A program made the translations under genes and the position numbers. Shown piece by piece: positions 20,470 through 28,938 of a DNA stretch of 35,215 bases. Source of the DNA: Acanthaster planci. Taxonomy: Eukaryota > Echinodermata > Asteroidea > Valvatida > Acanthasteridae. The stretch lies in assembly GCF_001949145.1 (NCBI RefSeq), contig NW_019091388.1:1509720-1544934 (forward strand), read 5' to 3'. A model generated the notes under the pieces. It was given only the letters and a program-made list of their open reading frames with translations, had not been told where the DNA came from and did no database searches. How positions within the stretch are numbered: the stretch's first letter is position 1; each line of letters starts with the position of its first letter.

Positions 20470-20524
20470 AATTTAGAAAAGTATGTTATTTTCCAAAGGG
20501 TATGAATAATTTTGAGCACAACTG
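20470..20524 (-). repeat. Right terminal inverted repeat of the Tc1 element
   Basis: This is the reverse complement of 19150-19204 with one difference. It is followed directly by the second TA of the target duplication. Confidence 0.95.
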
Positions 20525-20526
20525 TA

Positions 20527-21490
20527 CCTTTGCAGCCTTGAAAATGTTCCCTTATGCTACATGGATTGCACAGCTTAAGCATTGCCAAGTCATTTAGGGG
20601 AGGAAGTTGCTGGAAATAAACTTTTTTGACATTTGCAATGCATTGTGGGTTTGGATGACAAACAAGCAAGGCATTTTACAGTTGCATGTACATGTATGTA
20701 CTTTAACCATAGAGCTACGTGGTTTAACCCTATGGAAAAAGTGTGCCTGCAAAACAATCTGTTTCCATTTTACTACATACTCTAGTTCAAGCCATGCTCT
20801 TCTCATAGTGTTACATTATTTCGGCATTTAGGATAAAGATAGTTGTGAACCTAAAATTGTAACAGCCCACCAGAAAAAGAAAATCTGGGAAATTACTTCA
20901 AAGCAAACCAGTTTTTTTTCTTGGAGCAAGACAATGCATTATAATGAGCTAGATTATGAAGGACTTGAACTTCATTCATGTAACACTGACCAATCATATT
21001 CATTTTTCAGCCAAAAGTGACTAGGCCTATTGCCGAAAACACAATGGACACTAATTTCTTTTTAGGCTAACAAATTTTGAAAACTTATTTGGAAAATACC
21101 GTACCAGTACATGTATTCCTTTTAGGTCTCTGTGATTTAATGAGTGGGTAGGTTAAGGTTAGGCTACTTAAATATTTTGAAGAAAATTAGAAATTGATTT
21201 CTGCCTGGTTCACTCCCTATAGTTGGACTCCCTAAAATGCTTGCATTGCTGTTTGTTATCCAAACCTTAGGAAGCAGCGTGGACATCCGGGATTCTCGCA
21301 AAATTACAGGTACTGCACCGGTGAAAACAGTCACCTTGGTGACGTACGCACGCACCAGCCAGTCCGAGGATCGGGTTCTTTCTTTGATCTGTACGTATGC
21401 ATGTGCTCGTTGCAGTTGTTTTCATCGGTGCAGTGTGGTTGCTACCCATATTTTTGTGAAACTCTGAATGTCAACGCTGCCCCATAACTG
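20527..21490. other. Non-coding, no gene seen
   Basis: This AT-rich sequence contains one TACATGTA cluster (20687-20700). At 21271-21309 a 39-nt segment is bounded by an acceptor (CCAAACCTTAG) and a donor (ACAG|GTACTG), open in the frame SSVDIRDSRKITG. It is too short to support alone. Confidence 0.4.
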
Positions 21491-21709
21491 ATAAATGGGT
21501 AAGAGTTCCATATACGGACGCCAGTAATTACTCCTTACAGTGACCTATTGCCCATCAGAAAGCAAAAACGTGTCCAGAAAAGTTCAATTTAGGAGGGAAA
21601 AGCCGATGTATTTACACAGAAAACACTTCGAAATTTTCAGACCAGTCTCATGAGGTTTGTGCAAAGGGCGTCGAGTGGCATCTGTATATGGAACTCTTTC
21701 CCATAAATA
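21491..21709. mobile_element. About 219-bp inverted-repeat element (MITE-like)
   Basis: The left arm begins ATAAATGGGTAAGAGTTCCA at 21491. The right arm, read backwards from about 21708, begins ATTTATGGGAAAGAGTTCCA. Similarity continues into TATACGGACGCCA against TATACAGATGCCA, giving arms of about 33 bp with several mismatches. The interior is non-coding. The start of the plus-strand frame at 21688 lies in the right arm. Confidence 0.6.
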
Positions 21710-23140
21710 TAAGGGACAGAAATGGGTATTTTCAAAGCAGATATTTTCATTTTATTGTGAGTCAGTCTTACCAGTCATGTAATTCTGAGTCGTCTGGCAC
21801 CAAACTGAACAAAATGGGTCAAGGGGCACGGAGATACACTCATTTGCATTTTGTGAAAAGCCATTTTCCGGTTCAATTTCTGAATGAAAAGTTGGTTAAT
21901 TGTGGTATCACAGAGGCTCGTTGCTTCAGGTAAAACGAACATGTAAACATTTTAAATTGCTAATAACTCTTCAACTTTGTACTGCATTTCTTAAATCTTC
22001 TTTCTTTGATAGGTACCGCACATGTACATCCAAGGGGCGACATTCACAGTTGTAACAACGACGCCGAAGTTGGCTCATTTGTTTTTTGTTACCGTTGCCA
22101 TGACAACTCGTCTAATCTTCAGTTTGATTATGAATAATAAAAGATTCGTTTAAATTCATAACATATGTATTGTACATGACAAGAAAATATCCCTACATGT
22201 TTTGCCAAAAAGTAACCAAATGCTATGTTCCAGTGAGAAGTCATATTCAATTTGTTTTGTTTACAAAAACGTTAACACTGTAAACAACTTGGTAAACAAA
22301 TTCAAAGCAACCATTTCTTAATTGGCAGGTGCTGCAGATCTTCTTTTTTTCATTTTTTTGTGACAAAGTGTGGTTGCAACCGTTAGAAAAGTGATCTCTC
22401 TATAAAGTCATTGTAATTTGCTCTGATAACTAAAGGAAACTGAAGTTAACACTGGAACAGAATATTTAGCAATAGTTAGATTCTTCAATGCATGATTACG
22501 TGTAATACTGGTAGATGTGTCTCTTTGCTAAATGGAAACTTGGCACATACATGTAATATGAAGTTTGGAAAGTCACAAAGTGCAAGTTTAACAGAATGAA
22601 CCAGTTTTTGAGGAATTGAGGGGAAAAGGTATTCTAAATTAGCTATTGCCTCTGTCAATACACAATTATGAACAAACTTATCAACAATTTCATGCTAAAG
22701 ACAACTTCTGCAAAACATTCTGCACAGGTAAGTGCACAAGGTCTACCACCGACCCCCTCCCAAAAAAATGAATTTGAAGCTACACGTATCATGCTTTCAA
22801 CATAAAAATAATGTGTATAATTTTGATATATTAATTATAAATTTTGATATAAAAGAATGAAAACAGAAGGTTGGGCTTACATGAATGAAATTAACCTCAG
22901 CCCCAACAAAATCAATTTGTCAAGTATAGAGTTCACAAGTATGTAACTGAACACTTACACAAAAGAACCCCCAACCACACTTTATTTGTGCTTGAACGTA
23001 TTATTTTTTTAGTTAGAATTGAGAGGCACGTCAGACGAGCCATCAAATATAATAATACTCGGACAATTTTTCTTGAAAAACTGTGAAAACACAGTGCTTA
23101 GTGATAAACCATGAACTCATGACACCATAGACAAAATTAC
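21710..23140. other. Mostly non-coding, one possible small exon
   Basis: The frame 21688-21933 has a possible donor (CTTCAG|GTAAAA at 21931) but starts in an element. A second possible exon at 22668-22727 is listed separately. Otherwise I see AT-rich DNA, including a symmetric patch around 22825-22855 (TTTTGATAT repeated), and nothing that reads as a gene. Confidence 0.4.
22668..22727 (+). CDS. Possible 20-codon first exon
   Basis: An ATG at 22668 opens 20 codons (MNKLINNFMLKTTSAKHSAQ) ending exactly at a consensus donor (CACAG|GTAAGTGC at 22728). The peptide is basic, lacks acidic residues and alternates hydrophobic and hydroxyl residues, as mitochondrial presequences do. That reading is speculative. 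The ATG context is poor and no following exon with matching phase was found. Confidence 0.15.
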
Positions 23141-23216
23141 CAAAGGTAGTCCATATCCGCCCATGTACGGTGGCATGTGTGAGGCTACCGCGCGCATCTG
23201 CCATGCTGACTGGCCA
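23141..23216 (-). CDS. Candidate first coding exon of a minus-strand gene
   Basis: Read on the minus strand, an acceptor (GGCTTGAGTTTGCAG) ends at 23217. The exon then runs to a donor (CTTTG|GTAATT at 23140). An ATG at 23204-23202 is in excellent context (A at -3, G at +4). It opens 21 codons plus one base, beginning MADARGSLTHATVHG and ending RIWTTF. The protein is not recognised. The upstream 5' exon with a perfect donor at 24107 and promoter-like DNA around 24.2 kb make a coherent gene start. I could not identify the downstream exons to the left. Confidence 0.38.
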
Positions 23217-24106
23217 CTGCAAACTCAAGCCAGACAATGGCCATTCGGCAAATCACGGTGCACTTTTATCACTCAGCAGTCAAATGTACTCACAATCACA
23301 ATCTAAACCTCAATCTTGCTATCTAAGCTGTTCCTGACCCAAATTCGATTGCTAGCTCCTTGTAGATAGATGTACCTGAAAACTGCTAAGGAACCACTCA
23401 AAATTTTCAATGCTTCTTAAATTTCGAACTTTTTTTTGAAATAGTGGGTGGGTGGATCAAGGAAATAAATTGAAAATAAAAATTTATTTTTTATATTAAA
23501 ATGTGGAAAAATTATTTTCTGACTGCATGCGCGCAGTAGCCCATTCCGGTCCTTTTAAAGTATAATTAGGCAAAATAGTAATATTGCAAATGTCAAAAGG
23601 TTTAGGCCAAGTAGTCAAAGTACAGATTTCAAGCAAAGTAGGACAATTGGCCTAACGTTAGGCCCATCTGCTCATGCTGACAATTAGCACGACAAAATTA
23701 GCCCAATCTCAAGCCCTACATGCCCTAACTAGGCCTAGGCCCATTAGTTTTGGCCTAGGCCCAGACATGCCAGAGAAAGGCTAGGGTATATTCATTATTT
23801 AGCATGCAGCTGAAAAACGTCAGACCAAACAAAAACACATGACATCTAATATGCTACAGCCTTCACTGAATAGAAAACCAAAACTTGAAATCTATTCCAT
23901 CCAACACCTGGATAAAAAAGCTTTGTCCGGAAATTACCTTTGATCTGTGTACACGTACACACATCCAAGGCGTTCAGACCTTACGAAGCTTAGGCCTATC
24001 TGGAAAAAAGTGGGTGCAGCATGCAGATGAACCCATCGATCTTCAGGTTCACACCATGTCAGCCATGCGAAAATAAGGCGAAAAGTTGCATGCATATAGA
24101 ACTTAC
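23217..24106. other. Putative first intron of the minus-strand gene
   Basis: The boundaries are the minus-strand donor (GTAAGT, reading as ACTTAC at 24101-24106) and the acceptor ending at 23217. Inside are AT-rich DNA around 23460-23515 and several AGGCCTAGGC palindromes around 23730-23762. No exon was seen. The plus-strand frame at 23885-24076 is not convincing. Confidence 0.35.
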
Positions 24107-24240
24107 CTTCCAATAAGAATGTCTGGCCTGATTAAAAAGTCTCAGACTGACAGAAACTGGGTAAATTCAGGAAGTAACGATTATGCCCGCTTTGCCAACA
24201 ACATCCTACGCGCAAGGGACGGCCATGTTGAAGGATGACG
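24107..24240 (-). other. Candidate 5' untranslated exon, minus strand
   Basis: The donor on the minus strand is TTGGAAG|GTAAGTTC, a near-perfect match to consensus, with the exon's 3' end at 24107. The 5' end is not determined and is set here near the promoter-like motifs. The ATG at about 24224 reads into a stop after six codons, so the exon is probably non-coding. The exon would splice to the acceptor at 23217. Confidence 0.35.
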
Positions 24241-24320
24241 TCATCGTACTGAGATTTCGTCACCGCTGAGCACCCGTTAGCTTAGACAAACTCGCAGCGC
24301 GCGCGGCGCCCTACAGATAC
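24165..24320 (-). promoter_or_regulatory. Promoter-like region: ETS, YY1-like and CRE motifs, CpG-rich edge
   Basis: CAGGAAGTAAC (ETS-type) lies at 24168-24178. A sequence reading ACATGGCCG on the minus strand (YY1-like) lies near 24218-24226. A perfect CRE palindrome TGACGTCA is at 24236-24243. A short CpG-dense tract (GCAGCGCGCGCGGCGCC) follows at about 24294-24310. No TATA box is evident. This combination is typical of TATA-less promoters. The direction is inferred from the minus-strand donor at 24107; bidirectional activity is possible. Confidence 0.4.
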
Positions 24321-24927
24321 GCAAAGTTACATTGTATCCTTTGGTTGAAAATTTATATCTAAAACACCTCCATTGAAATAAAAACTGAAGAAAATCATAC
24401 AGAGAAAATTCACAGTGAAATAATATCAGTGATAGCCAATGAAACTCTTGCAACTTATATCCAATGAGCGGGGTCCCTACACAATGGGGATTGGGGAACC
24501 TAAATTTTTATTTGTACTTCGCGGTTGGAGTCTTCGCGGTAACTACAAATATATTTGAAAAAGACCCCCCCAAGAAAAATCATCGGTGATATCTAAAGTT
24601 TCAGTTTTAAAAAACCAATTTTTATGAAGGTCATTGCCATCAAGTATCCCAATTTAACTCTTGTCTATGCAATAACCAGTTCTTCCTTTCCAGATTAGTT
24701 CGAAAGTACAAGTACCTCGGAATTGACTACGTGTCCACCATTACTGGTTTGTGAGTTGGCAAAAGCTGTCATTTTGCTGACATGCTATGTCAAACAAGCA
24801 CAATGGTTTTCTTACTTCCATAGATACATCATGAAAACATTTTCCCTGTGATCTCATGTGATCCCAAGACGGAGATGACATGCATCCCGGGATTTCACCC
24901 AAGAATAAAACTAATGCACTCCAAATT
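24321..24927. other. No feature seen
   Basis: AT-rich sequence without a convincing frame. The plus-strand frame beginning at 24848 runs into the element at 24928 and is not supported. Confidence 0.4.
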
Positions 24928-25134
24928 CAGTGACGTAACTAAAGGGGGCACCCCCTATTTGAGGCCTGTGCTCCCCGTGTGCCCCCCCCCCTGCTCAGAA
25001 CTTGGAGAGGGAAATCTGTCTGGTTTACTGTTTTCACTGTATAAACCAAACACAGCAAGTGAATTACCTCCAGAAATTAGTGAAGGCCCCCCAGTTTCCC
25101 CATGAAAAATGTACCCCACTGAGTTACACCACTG
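24928..25134. mobile_element. 207-bp element with CAGTGRYGTAACT ends
   Basis: The left end CAGTGACGTAACTAAAGGGG at 24928 and the reversed right end CAGTGGTGTAACTCAGTGGG (from 25134) are imperfect inverted repeats. The interior is C-rich and non-coding. Ends of the form CAGTGGCGTAACT are common on non-autonomous DNA transposons in marine invertebrates, but I do not assign a superfamily. Two short frames crossing it are element sequence. Confidence 0.65.
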
Positions 25135-26021
25135 ACTTTTGACTAAATCTACACTTTTGCAAAATAACACCAGTGGTGTTAATCCTGCACCGTAGAAAGC
25201 AACTACGTGACTTTTTGTGCCTTTATAAATGTACTGAAGGTGCTCTTTTTATATGCGAGGAAAACCCGGGCCACAAACATCCATGAGGGGGGGGGTGCCC
25301 CGTAGTAGTTCTCTAAAGGTACCGTACCCCAGATTATTTTACCAGAGCAGTCAACGTGTGTGCGACGCCGCGGAGCGCTGTTGCACTGTGCAGAACAAGA
25401 GTATGAAAAAGTGGGAAACGGTTATATTTTATTTATCAATGACACGATATATAACAATATGAACTCACTCTAAGGTAAAAATAAATACAAAGTAGAATAA
25501 AAAGGGAAGAAATACTGGACACAACGACAATGATAATTAAAAAATGTTTAGAATCAAAACGAAAAACTCGAAAAATGTATGCAGTGAGGATGATAATGCC
25601 CCACGTATTAGTAGCTTTGACAGAAAGTATTCAATGAAATGCAGCGACGTTTGTTAGATCAATGGCGCCCTCTACCGATGAACCTTTCTGGGACTTTCTC
25701 GCTGCTTACGTATTTTTGGACTATTTCTCCAGCGCATTGTTCGGACCCCTTTCAAATTATTTGTCTTTTCAAAATCTTTTAGNTAGTCTGCATGAATCGT
25801 ATATTAAAACTCAAGTTGATATCGAAAGTCGGGAAGTGCCCTTGTTCTAAAATTAGAGTGTGACGTCACGGTACTGTGCACTGTACTGCAGCATGGCGAA
25901 GACATTTTGGATACCAATGTAGTACAGTTACGTGCAGTGCCGAAGACCAAAGCGCTGGCTGTCGTGCTGCTTTCAGTTTTGACCTTCTGTACTACTTCAA
26001 TACTTACCACGACATGACAGT
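25135..26021. other. Upstream region of the TIR gene; CpG patch, CRE, isolated N
   Basis: A CpG-rich patch (GCGACGCCGCGGAGCGC) lies near 25362-25378. A single N occurs at 25782. A perfect TGACGTCA palindrome lies at 25861-25868, about 155 bp before the candidate start codon at 26022. The 62-codon frame at 25662-25850 contains the N and has no splice or poly(A) context, so I do not call it. Confidence 0.4.
25861..25868. promoter_or_regulatory. CRE palindrome TGACGTCA upstream of the TIR gene
   Basis: This is a perfect 8-bp CREB/ATF consensus, placed 154-161 bp upstream of the ATG at 26022. The position is suitable for a proximal promoter element. The role is inferred from the motif only. Confidence 0.4.
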
Positions 26022-26153
26022 ATGAAAGACATCACTGATATGGGCTCAGAACAACGTGCCCATTTGCTGAGCTTTCTTGATTATCCTAAAACTGGGAGTT
26101 GCAATTGGATTCCGTCCGCCAGATGGGAGGCCTCCATGCAGCATCAGCAGTCG
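26022..26153 (+). CDS. Candidate first coding exon of the TIR gene
   Basis: The ATG at 26022 (A at -3) opens 44 codons that end exactly at a consensus donor (CAGTCG|GTAAGAA at 26154). The translation is ordinary: it begins MKDITDMGSEQRAHLLSF, continues LDYPKTGSCNWIPSARWE and ends MQHQQS. An in-frame stop at 25980 limits the 5' extension. It lies 1.7 kb upstream of the strong acceptor of the TIR exon. The phases do not fit, however: this exon ends between codons, while the open frame after 27847 needs two bases carried over. Either another exon or a sequence error intervenes, or the two are unrelated. No domain is recognised. Confidence 0.45.
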
Positions 26154-27847
26154 GTAAGAACAGGCATAGATCATTTTAGGTTAAGTCTTAGTAAGTTTTC
26201 TATCCTTTTTTTTTTAGCGTTGTCTTTATCCTTCCTCCATGGTCAGAGTTACTAGGACTCAACAACTTCAAGTCGCCTTTTTAACATTCGGCATGTTTGG
26301 ATACGTACGACATGGTCAGGCATGTCAAGTGACAATTACTTAACCCCTTGACAACTGGAACTTTTTTCTGAAAGCCAACTCAGAGAATTCCAGCCTCGCT
26401 TGGCCATGAAGGCCACCTGCCAAACCACAAATTCTCGGTTTGTGGCCCTGCGTGCTCTTCATGCTTCGAATTACACAGTGAAAAGGCTTATTGTTCGGTG
26501 GTATGCGGCCCTACTCACGCTTCCACATTCCCGTTGCCTCTTTTCAAAGTGGGGACTATTGTGAAGCTGGTGATTATGATGCAAATTCGGCCTTTTCATT
26601 TCTTGGCAATACACAAAGGCCAATCACCATATATACAACAGGCAGGGTATGCCTTCTTTCACCGTGTTTGCTCGAGCGTGGGCCAAGAATAATAGCTGAA
26701 AAGCGGGCTGAGGATCTCAATTTTTATGGCGGCTCTTACCGTCATCCGTAGCGAAGGGGTTAACTTAGTCCACTAGCTTACTTTGACTATTTGTAGGCAC
26801 TAGCCAAGAACTAATTAGCCATGGGGCTCCTTGTTCACTTCTTGGAACTCGGCGAGAGGTAAAGCGAAGAGCCCCAGACTAGTAAGGGTATTCACAGTCA
26901 GAGAGTGCTGCTCTGCTGCCAGATCTTTGGCCTGCAGTGGTGAATAGTACTATTCGTCTTTGGTATATCTCAACTCCTGTCAGCCACACCTCGGCTATGC
27001 ATGCTATGGCGCAGTAGTGGGCCTGTGGGTACAAACTTGGCTGACCAGTGTGCGAGGGTACTAATTTATGCAAAACTAATTGGATACTTGTAACTGAGGC
27101 ATGTGAGGAAGCTCATATTAGTCATAGTTGCTTTTAACTGTGTCCAGTTGTATGTACAGGTAAATGACCTTGAGTTTTGTGAAGAAAAGAACAGTATGTT
27201 GTGTGCTGCATAGATCCCCAGCCCTTGATGTGCAATGCTCTAAGATTCAAGTTTGTGATTTTTTGCATGGAAAGTTTAATTATTAAATCAGTAATTTAAC
27301 CCCCAAGTATGTTTGTTGGAATCAGGTTTATGAGATGGTACTTTTTAAGCCAAGTAAAAAAAAACCATTTCTCTTTCCAACCCGGTTCTCTTTTCCTGCC
27401 CCCCCTCCCATTTTACATTTCCCTTTTGGGGGTTAAATTTCAACATTACATATTTTGACTTTTATTTGTGAGAAACAAATGCCTCCTCAGTTGTCTTACT
27501 GTAAAGACAGAAATTTTTTCCCAGATAATCAAATATACACCCCACTCACATGTCCAGCACAGGTTTCAGAGATTTTAGTCGAGTGGTAGTCATCTTCTGC
27601 TGAAATTTCTCCTCTGGATTGTGAGATGTACATGTAGGTAGTCCTCATACTAATTCAAGGATTTCCTTAACTTTCTTGGGGCACAGTTTGCTCACGAAAA
27701 GATTGGAACACTCATTTTCCTTTTATTTTGCGCATATCTGAATCAACCTAAAGGTACCATTTACAAAATCTCACTGTACACTGTATTTGGAGGAGAATGT
27801 TGTGCCTTTCTCATTTTCCTATTCCCAATTGACTTTCTTCAATGCAG
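26154..27847 (+). other. Putative intron of the TIR gene
   Basis: The donor GTAAGAA at 26154 and the acceptor (GACTTTCTTCAATGCAG, ending 27847) are both strong. The interval carries a piggyBac-like element (26344-26759), one TACATGTA word near 27628 and T-rich tracts. No additional exon could be recognised, although the phase mismatch suggests one may be present. Confidence 0.45.
26344..26759. mobile_element. piggyBac-like non-autonomous element, 416 bp, TTAA-flanked
   Basis: The element begins CCCCTTGACAACTGG and ends GCGAAGGGG, so the ends are short inverted repeats (CCCCTT). It is flanked on both sides by TTAA (26340-26343 and 26760-26763), the invariant target duplication of piggyBac elements, whose ends start with CCC. 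There is no transposase. The 86-codon frame inside (26491-26751) reads smoothly but lies wholly within the element. The short ends leave some room for chance. Confidence 0.55.
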
Positions 27848-28283
27848 AAACTTCGAGAGGATGGTCATGTTGGGCAACTACAGTGTGCTGCCATCATATA
27901 GTGCTGCCGCACCGCTGCGTCTCGGGATGGCAGGGCCTACCAACTCTCAGAGTGGGGGGAAGCCTCTTAATCTCAGCAGGGCAAATGGCACCAAGATTTC
28001 TACACCCGGGAGGTCCTGTGACACTGAGCAGGCCAGAAGTGTAGAGGCTGGTGGGTGTTCGGACCTTCCGCGTCCTCTGGCCACCTACAAGGAGCTGATA
28101 AGGGATGTTGATCAGGGTGTTTGTACTGAACCAGGGTGCTCAAGTGATGTCAGTGAGCTGCCAAAGGGGCGTCCTAGCACATCCATCACTNTGCTCTCCC
28201 GGTATGATGCCCCAAGACTCCGTCGACTCTCCTCCAAGGAGCCCCCACCAGAAAGCATTGCCGGACAGAGCATCAGCTTCTGA
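27848..28283 (+). CDS. N-terminal part of the TIR-gene last exon (first frame)
   Basis: The exon starts after a strong acceptor at 27847. In the frame carrying ATG 27861 the sequence is open to a TGA at 28281. It is protein-like and disordered in character: NYSVLPSYSAAAPLRLG, then a Gly/Ser/Asn-rich stretch, then LATYKELIRDVDQG and LPKGRPSTSIT up to the N at 28191. The TIR domain lies in the next frame (+1). Removing the single N at 28191 would join this frame to the TIR frame without a stop, so the N is a likely spurious base. A frameshift between 28191 and 28281 or a small intron (donor GGTATGA at 28202) are alternatives. The exon's phase also disagrees with the candidate exon 26022-26153. 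Confidence 0.6.
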
Positions 28284-28938
28284 ATCCGATCAGCCGGAGC
28301 TTTCTCAAAGTCTGGAGTCGTCAGAGAGCACTGCAACACCGCACAGTACTTTGGATGATTCAGGACACACTGCTGGTCATCCTTCGAGCACTCATTATTT
28401 GTACGATTTTATGATAATATGCCATCCGGATGATGAGCAGGAATCAGAATGTATCTATAACTTGCTAGAGAGAGAACTGAGTTTAAATGGGTATCAGTAC
28501 AGTCGGGATAAAACTGGGGGAAATTACATGCTGAGGGAGATGATCAAGGCCATTCAGAATTGTCGCAAAGTCTTCTTGTTTGTCACTCCTCGATCCTTAA
28601 AATGCTCAATGTTTGAGCGACACATGCATTGCAGTCTGAATAACTCCATAGAATCCAATCGTAAAAATGTAATACCGGTTTATTGGCAGCTTTCTCGGGA
28701 TAAGGGTCCTAGTGTCATGAGGGGAATTTACAGTCTTGTTTATGACGGCTGTAGTGATGAGTTCCGGAAACAAATGATGAGGATATTTGCATTGTCTCAA
28801 TCATCTACTTCATCAATGCCTAGAAGTTCTAGACGAGATCGAGGGGCGCCATGTGCCAGTTCCCCTAAGCTGACACATTCAATGAGTCCACTTTCTGGAA
28901 CAAGAAAGTTTTTTCGCTGGTTTTCTTCTAAAAAGTGA
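28105..28938 (+). CDS. TIR-domain protein, orphan (no LRR or transmembrane segment seen)
   Basis: TIR domains mediate homotypic signalling-complex assembly in innate immunity (Toll receptors, MyD88) or cleave NAD+ (SARM1-type). The 277-codon frame holds a Ser/Pro-rich linker (residues about 38-96) and a TIR domain at about 99-229. Visible are box 1 (YDFMIICHPDD, from Tyr100), a box 2 region with RD..GG (YSRDKTGGN, about 132-140), the conserved helix and strand MIKAIQNCRKVFLFVTP, Glu171 at the position where TIR families keep a conserved Glu after the Cys, IPVYW, and a box 3-like FRKQMMRIF. The tail (about 232-277) is Ser/Arg-rich and ends RKFFRWFSSKK, a basic aromatic motif that could bind membranes. 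No Toll ectodomain, death domain or ARM repeats are seen, so it is probably cytosolic. The ATG at 28105 is probably internal: the N-terminus lies in the overlapping upstream frame. Whether it signals or is an NADase cannot be told. Confidence 0.88.
   Translation: MLIRVFVLNQGAQVMSVSCQRGVLAHPSXCSPGMMPQDSVDSPPRSPHQKALPDRASASESDQPELSQSLESSESTATPHSTLDDSGHTAGHPSSTHYLYDFMIICHPDDEQESECIYNLLERELSLNGYQYSRDKTGGNYMLREMIKAIQNCRKVFLFVTPRSLKCSMFERHMHCSLNNSIESNRKNVIPVYWQLSRDKGPSVMRGIYSLVYDGCSDEFRKQMMRIFALSQSSTSSMPRSSRRDRGAPCASSPKLTHSMSPLSGTRKFFRWFSSKK
28191..28191. other. Isolated N in the TIR exon, probable extra base
   Basis: The N falls at the first position of a codon in the upstream frame. Omitting it moves the reading from the upstream frame into the TIR frame exactly. 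A second isolated N at 25782 shows that single-base uncertainties occur in this assembly. Confidence 0.55.

Larger units (their letters stand above)
19150..20524. mobile_element. Tc1/mariner-family transposon, 1375 bp, degenerate
   Basis: The element is bounded by 55-bp terminal inverted repeats (19150-19204 and 20470-20524, one mismatch, beginning CAGTTGTGCTCAAAATTATT). It is flanked on both sides by TA (19148-19149 and 20525-20526), the target duplication of the Tc1/mariner superfamily. The interior is a decayed transposase gene. Its length is below the roughly 1.6 kb of intact vertebrate-type Tc1 elements, in keeping with internal loss near the 3' end. It lies 11 bp from the right end of the composite element. 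Confidence 0.95.

Noticed and set aside
20307-20669. 120-codon minus-strand frame
   Set aside because: It is antisense to the transposase remnant and includes the Tc1 terminal repeat.
21267-21449. Opposed frames with possible splice sites near 21.3 kb
   Set aside because: The exon would be only 39 nt on one strand, or rest on a weak donor on the other. Nothing links it to another exon.
25662-25850. 62-codon frame starting ATGGCGCCCTCTACC
   Set aside because: It contains an N and has a weak start context and no poly(A) signal. GGCGCCCTCTA-like sequence is often repeat-derived.
26491-26751. 86-codon frame that reads smoothly and has possible splice signals
   Set aside because: It lies entirely inside the TTAA-flanked element, and its phase does not bridge the neighbouring exons.
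27787-28044. 85-codon frame overlapping the TIR exon start
   Set aside because: It crosses the splice acceptor and is a shadow of the better-supported frame.
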